27,584 bases of DNA from RFXV01 sp038150465 (GTDB lineage: Bacteria > Bacteroidota > Bacteroidia > Flavobacteriales > Schleiferiaceae): contig JAYOTP010000029.1 of NCBI GenBank assembly GCA_038150465.1, positions 1 to 27,584 on the forward strand, in the 5' to 3' direction. The notes under the pieces were generated by a model. It had not been told where the DNA came from and searched no databases. It saw only the letters and a program-made list of their open reading frames with translations. The translations under genes and the position numbers were made by a program. Below are positions 23,804-27,584 of this stretch, one piece after another; position 1 is the first letter of the stretch; each line of letters starts with the position of its first letter.

Positions 23804-25097
23804 CGCCGGCATTTTTATTGCCACCGGAGCGGTTGGAGCGCCTTTTTCCGCCACGGGGTCGGGAACGTCTTTTGGCCTCCTGCGGGCGTGATGAACCATC
23901 GGGCGAGGGCTTGTTCCTCTGGGCCTTGACCTCTACTCCTCCAGTTTCTTTTTCCTGTTGTCCCCGGCCTCCTTTTTTCTTCTTGCGCTTGTTTCGTCTC
24001 TTGCCAAAGCGGTCATCGAAACGGTTCAGATCGTCCTGGGTGTCGATGGTGACATCTTTGGGCTCCTGCACGGTTTCTTCCTCCACTACGAATTCCACCA
24101 AGGAAGGGATCTTTTCGCCATTCTTGTTCTTTTCCATGATCTCCTTCACATCCGCGGCAGCGATCTTATGCCATTCGGAGCTGTCTTCTTTATAGGCATA
24201 CCAGAGATAGCCATTGAAGAGGTCCATTTTCATGAACAGTGCGACTCCTTTCTCGGTGTGGAGTTTCTTCTTGGTGTTTGGGAAGTCCTCAAGGGCTTCC
24301 ATATAGGTATCCAGCTCGAAATTCAGACAGCACTTGAGCTTACCACACTGTCCGGCCAGTTTCTCAGGGTTCAGAGAAAGCTGCTGGTAGCGGGCCGCTG
24401 AGGTGCTTACCGTGCGGAAATCGTGCAGCCAGGTCGAGCAGCAAAGTTCACGGCCACAAACACCGATACCGCCAAGACGTCCGGCCTCCTGACGATTTCC
24501 GATCTGCTTCATTTCCACGCGCAGCTTGAATGCCGCTGCAAGATCCCGGACCAGTTGCCTAAAATCCACGCGCTGATCTGAGGTATAGTAAAAGGTGCCC
24601 TTCTGTCCGTCTCCCTGAAATTCCACATCCGAAAATTTCATTTTCAGATCCAGTCGCTGCGCCACTTCACGCGCCTTCAGCAAGGCTTCATCCTCTTTGT
24701 CCCTTATCTGCTCCCAAAGGCGCATATCATCCTCACTCGCCTTCCTCAGGATCTTGGGAAAATCGTCCGATCGGTGTGTTTGCTGCTGCTTGCGTATCTG
24801 CAGGCGGACCAGCTCTCCGCTCATGCTCAAAGTTCCCACGTCATAGCCCGAGTCGACCTCGACCACCAGGGCTTCTCCCAAGGTGAGTGGAAGTTTTTCA
24901 TCATTGCGGAAGAATTCCTTACGTCCATTCTTGAAACGCAGCTCCACCACATCGAAGGCCTCCTGGTCTGCCGGAAGGCTCATATTGGCCAGCCAGTCGA
25001 AGACCGGGTAGGTGGAACATCCATCGACACCGCATTGGCCATTGCCTTTGCAGCCTCGGGGCAGTCCATTTGATTTTCCGCAACTGCTGCAGCTCAT
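23787..25097 (-). CDS. ricT: PSP1 domain protein (RicT/YaaT-like)
   Basis: The protein has 436 residues. The core (about 45-310) has the PSP1 fold with GVCGRELCCSTWL (C214, C219, C220) and CGKLKCCLNFE (C251, C256, C257), the cysteines that bind iron-sulfur clusters in RicT. An extra Cys-rich N-terminus (C3, C6, C16, C22, C27) and a long basic, low-complexity C-terminal tail (about 370-436, rich in K, R, G) are added. In Bacillus the RicAFT complex assists RNA maturation; the Bacteroidota form may be RNA-linked as well, which the basic tail would suit. It is the first gene of the operon and its neighbour gldH is a common arrangement in this phylum. Confidence 0.9.
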   Translation of the reverse strand: MSCSSCGKSNGLPRGCKGNGQCGVDGCSTYPVFDWLANMSLPADQEAFDVVELRFKNGRKEFFRNDEKLPLTLGEALVVEVDSGYDVGTLSMSGELVRLQIRKQQQTHRSDDFPKILRKASEDDMRLWEQIRDKEDEALLKAREVAQRLDLKMKFSDVEFQGDGQKGTFYYTSDQRVDFRQLVRDLAAAFKLRVEMKQIGNRQEAGRLGGIGVCGRELCCSTWLHDFRTVSTSAARYQQLSLNPEKLAGQCGKLKCCLNFELDTYMEALEDFPNTKKKLHTEKGVALFMKMDLFNGYLWYAYKEDSSEWHKIAAADVKEIMEKNKNGEKIPSLVEFVVEEETVQEPKDVTIDTQDDLNRFDDRFGKRRNKRKKKKGGRGQQEKETGGVEVKAQRNKPSPDGSSRPQEAKRRSRPRGGKRRSNRSGGNKNAGDGANG

Positions 25098-25128
25098 GGA
25101 GATGAATTATTAAGTGACGTCTTCAAGG

Positions 25129-25169
25129 GGGCGAAGAATCACTTCAAAAATAACCAATACGCTTCGCCC
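25129..25169. repeat. Inverted repeat in the ricT / secreted protein gap
   Basis: GGGCGAAG (25129-25136) and CTTCGCCC (25162-25169) are perfect complements 25 bases apart, with two further G-T pairs outside. The 203-base gap (25098-25300) otherwise holds only the candidate -7 box and no promoter or terminator I can support for the + strand gene. Confidence 0.5.
25145..25152 (-). promoter_or_regulatory. Candidate -7 element for the ricT operon
   Basis: On the - strand TATTTTTG (25152 down to 25145) matches the Bacteroidota -7 consensus TAnnTTTG, 47 bases before the ricT ATG. No clear TTG box lies at the expected distance upstream. The site sits inside an inverted repeat (GGGCGAAG 25129-25136 and CTTCGCCC 25162-25169). 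Confidence 0.45.
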
Positions 25170-25300
25170 TTATTGCCTTTGATCCGAAGGAGTTTGAACG
25201 GCCGCGACAAAACCACTCCGATCTGGAGCGGGAACTCTTGGCAATGAGTAAAATGAGCCCATTCGACTTTTCCTGTTCATTCAATCACTACATTGCAAAT

Positions 25301-27584
25301 ATGTGTACCCCATGGTTGAAATGGCCGCTAGGCTCAGGCTCGTCTCTTTTGCGATCCCAAGCATTCATTTGTTTTCTGTTTCTCTCATTTTTTCAGGTTG
25401 AAGCCCAAAGACCCGTCGAACGGATCTCAGGTGACATCATATCCGACCGAACCTTTTTTGCAGACACTACATACGAACTCGAAGGTTTTGTATTCGTCAA
25501 AGGGAACGCTACGCTCACCATTGAGGCTGGATGCGTCATACATGGAACCATTGATGCAGCGGGTACAAATACCAAGGGGACACTGATCATTACGCGCGAG
25601 GGAACGATCAACGCCGTTGGAACGGCCTGCTCGCCCATTGTATTCACCTCTTCTCGGGCCTCCGGTTCGCGTACGCCAGGCGATCTCGGAGGGCTGATCA
25701 TCTTAGGTGAGGCGCGCATCAATACGGGCGATTCCGTGCAGGCTGCTGGCAGCTTTTCTCACTTTACTGATGTGATAGAAGGAGGTCTGATAGGTGATGC
25801 GGCAGACCGCAGCTATGGAGGAAACAACGATGCCGATCATTCCGGGACACTGCGCTATGTGCGCATCGAATTTGCCGGGGCAGACCTGATGTCGGGTCAA
25901 CCCTTGAATGCGCTGACCTTGGCGGGTGTGGGCAGTGGAACCACGATCGATCATTTGCAACTTTCCTATTCGGGAGGAGATGCCCTTGAGGTCGTTGGCG
26001 GCAAGTTCGATATGTCCCATTTGGTCACCCTGGGCTGCAAGGACGACCATTTTGATCTTGGGCGCGGGTACCGCGGAAATATTCAGCATGTGGTGATCTA
26101 TCAGGAATCCCAATTGGCCGATCTTCCTTCTTCCAATGCCTGGGAGACCGACAACCACATTTCATCCTTTCAAGCTTCGCCGCGCACCGCAGCTGTTTTC
26201 TCGAATGTCACCCTGATCGGTCCAAAAGCCACAGGAACCCCCAATCCATTGCATGGATCTGCGGCGCATATTCGGCGGGGGGCGTGGATGTCCGTTCACA
26301 ATTCTCTATGGGTCGATCATGTGAACGGTCTGTACATCGATGGAGATGACACCTATGCGGGTTGGAATGTCGGAATGGAATTCAAGGGCAATATCATGGC
26401 TGGGATGACCTCCAACTATCAGGCAGCAGGATCGCACACAACTGCCGATATGGATGTGAAGTGGACGGTAAGCAACACAAATTTCGCCAGCACATCCAGT
26501 GTCGGTCTGCCTTCAGCTTACAATACCATTAACGATCCGGATCTCCTGCCTGCATCGGGCTCGGTCCTCCTCTCAGGTGCGGACTGGACATTCACAGGAG
26601 CGGCTGACTTTGGTCAGGTAGCTCACCGCGGTGCCTTCGGCTCCGACAACTGGATGGAGAACTGGTCCGAGTGGGGTCCACAGGATGCAGACCATACCTA
26701 TGATGCGTCAGATATTTCGAGCATCGTTGCAGTGAACCACAACCAAGGCGTTTACGAAGCGAGCTTCCTGCCAAATCCTCTGGCCAGTCGATGGTTCATA
26801 CAATGGAGAAAAAAGGGGGATGCGAGCTGGAGGACCAAAGGATCGACCAGCAAGACCGCCACTGCACAGCGGTTGAACATCACTCCATGGTTCAACACGG
26901 ACGTGGAGTATCGCTACTGTTCGGTCTACGGTACGGATACGGCTCTTGGTTGCATAGGGACCATAGCGATCCCTTTCAAACCCATGACCCTTTCGACAGC
27001 TGAACAGCGTTCTGCAAGATGTGCTTCAGATTCAGTCTTGTTGCGTGTGGGTTATGCCGGCGGCCAAGGCATCAAATCGATCTTGTGGAGCAATGGAGCA
27101 AGCTCCAAGAGAACATATGCCGATCAGGGCGAGACCCTTTCGGTCACTGTAACAGATGCCACAGGTCATGCAGAGACGACATCGATCACGGCAGGAATTT
27201 TATCCCTGACTTCTGCTGCGCCATCCAATGTGAGTACCACTCGCAGCGGAACCATAGTGACCGCGAACTGGGATCCCTCCAGCATGGGCTCCGGACAATC
27301 ATTGATCGGTTATCGGGTGCAGTATCGTCTTCGGAATACAACGGCCTGGACCAGTACTCCCATCACATCGAATACATCCTATGCCATTGATTTTTCCGGA
27401 GGGACTCCAGGCAATTACGAGTTCTCGGTGGTGGCGCGTTACAACGACAACGGAACCAACCGAACTTCGGCCCGCGCCTGCTTTGCATTGCGTGGAGTTC
27501 CCATTACAAAGAGCGGAATAGGGGCTGGCGGTTCAGATGCTGATGTGGTCGCGGTATATCCAAATCCAGCCGACAATGAGCTTT
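25301..27584 (+). CDS. Large secreted T9SS protein with beta-helix and FnIII-like domains (partial, right edge)
   Basis: The frame stays open for 761 codons to the window end. ATG 25301 gives a hydrophobic segment ending FFQVEAQ as a signal peptide; an in-frame ATG at 25244 would add 19 residues. Residues about 40-450 look like a right-handed beta-helix: FVKGNATLTIEAG, GGNNDADHSGTLRYVRI, TLAGVGSGTTIDHLQLSYSGGDALEV and a DDHFDLGRG turn recur as short strands with G/N/D turns. Residues about 640-728 resemble a fibronectin type III domain (VTANWDP, SLIGYRVQYR, YEFSVVARY). VVAVYPNPADNEL at the edge is the start of a T9SS sorting domain, so only about 60-80 residues are missing. It is probably surface-bound or released. 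A sugar lyase or adhesin role is possible, but no catalytic motif is visible. Confidence 0.85.
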   Translation, partial: MCTPWLKWPLGSGSSLLRSQAFICFLFLSFFQVEAQRPVERISGDIISDRTFFADTTYELEGFVFVKGNATLTIEAGCVIHGTIDAAGTNTKGTLIITREGTINAVGTACSPIVFTSSRASGSRTPGDLGGLIILGEARINTGDSVQAAGSFSHFTDVIEGGLIGDAADRSYGGNNDADHSGTLRYVRIEFAGADLMSGQPLNALTLAGVGSGTTIDHLQLSYSGGDALEVVGGKFDMSHLVTLGCKDDHFDLGRGYRGNIQHVVIYQESQLADLPSSNAWETDNHISSFQASPRTAAVFSNVTLIGPKATGTPNPLHGSAAHIRRGAWMSVHNSLWVDHVNGLYIDGDDTYAGWNVGMEFKGNIMAGMTSNYQAAGSHTTADMDVKWTVSNTNFASTSSVGLPSAYNTINDPDLLPASGSVLLSGADWTFTGAADFGQVAHRGAFGSDNWMENWSEWGPQDADHTYDASDISSIVAVNHNQGVYEASFLPNPLASRWFIQWRKKGDASWRTKGSTSKTATAQRLNITPWFNTDVEYRYCSVYGTDTALGCIGTIAIPFKPMTLSTAEQRSARCASDSVLLRVGYAGGQGIKSILWSNGASSKRTYADQGETLSVTVTDATGHAETTSITAGILSLTSAAPSNVSTTRSGTIVTANWDPSSMGSGQSLIGYRVQYRLRNTTAWTSTPITSNTSYAIDFSGGTPGNYEFSVVARYNDNGTNRTSARACFALRGVPITKSGIGAGGSDADVVAVYPNPADNEL

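Overview
The window looks like chromosomal DNA of a Bacteroidota bacterium, most likely a marine-type member of the Flavobacteriales. Supporting signs are type IX secretion (T9SS) C-terminal sorting domains on several proteins, a gldH gliding-motility lipoprotein gene beside a ricT/PSP1 gene, Bacteroidota lipoprotein signals with acidic residues just after the cysteine, and one promoter of the Bacteroidota type (TTTG, 18 bases, TAnnTTTG). By eye the GC content is near 50%, rather high for a flavobacterium. No tRNA, rRNA, CRISPR array or insertion sequence was seen, and no gene-free stretch exceeds about 200 bases.

Bases 1 to 15347 form a glycan-utilisation region that I read as aimed at beta-1,3-glucan (laminarin-like). 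It holds, all on the + strand: the tail of a T9SS protein; a secreted protein with three tandem carbohydrate-binding-like modules; a degenerate Nudix/winged-helix regulator; a clan GH-A glycoside hydrolase with an Ig-like tail; an SLC5-type sodium/sugar symporter; two outer-membrane beta-barrel proteins; a lipoprotein and a secreted protein with jellyroll sugar-binding-like domains; two paralogous GH16-like proteins; and a large GH16 laminarinase-type enzyme with a T9SS tail. Genes from 1559 to 11275 are packed with overlaps or very short gaps, as in one operon. No SusC/SusD pair is present inside the window. The barrels, jellyroll proteins and sodium symporter may form an alternative capture and uptake route. 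This is the most interesting part of the window.

Bases 15449 to 18222 (+ strand) carry a long divergent PurF-type amidophosphoribosyltransferase, a PduO-type cobalamin adenosyltransferase, and a small DUF2795 protein with its own promoter and terminator.

Bases 18253 to 25097 (- strand) form a compact six-gene operon read from right to left: ricT (PSP1), gldH, a class A penicillin-binding protein, scoA, scoB and a polytopic GT-C-like membrane protein. The right edge (25301 to 27584, + strand) is an incomplete large secreted protein with a beta-helix-like region, a fibronectin type III-like domain and the start of a T9SS sorting domain.

Functions are inferred from motifs read by eye; no database search was run.
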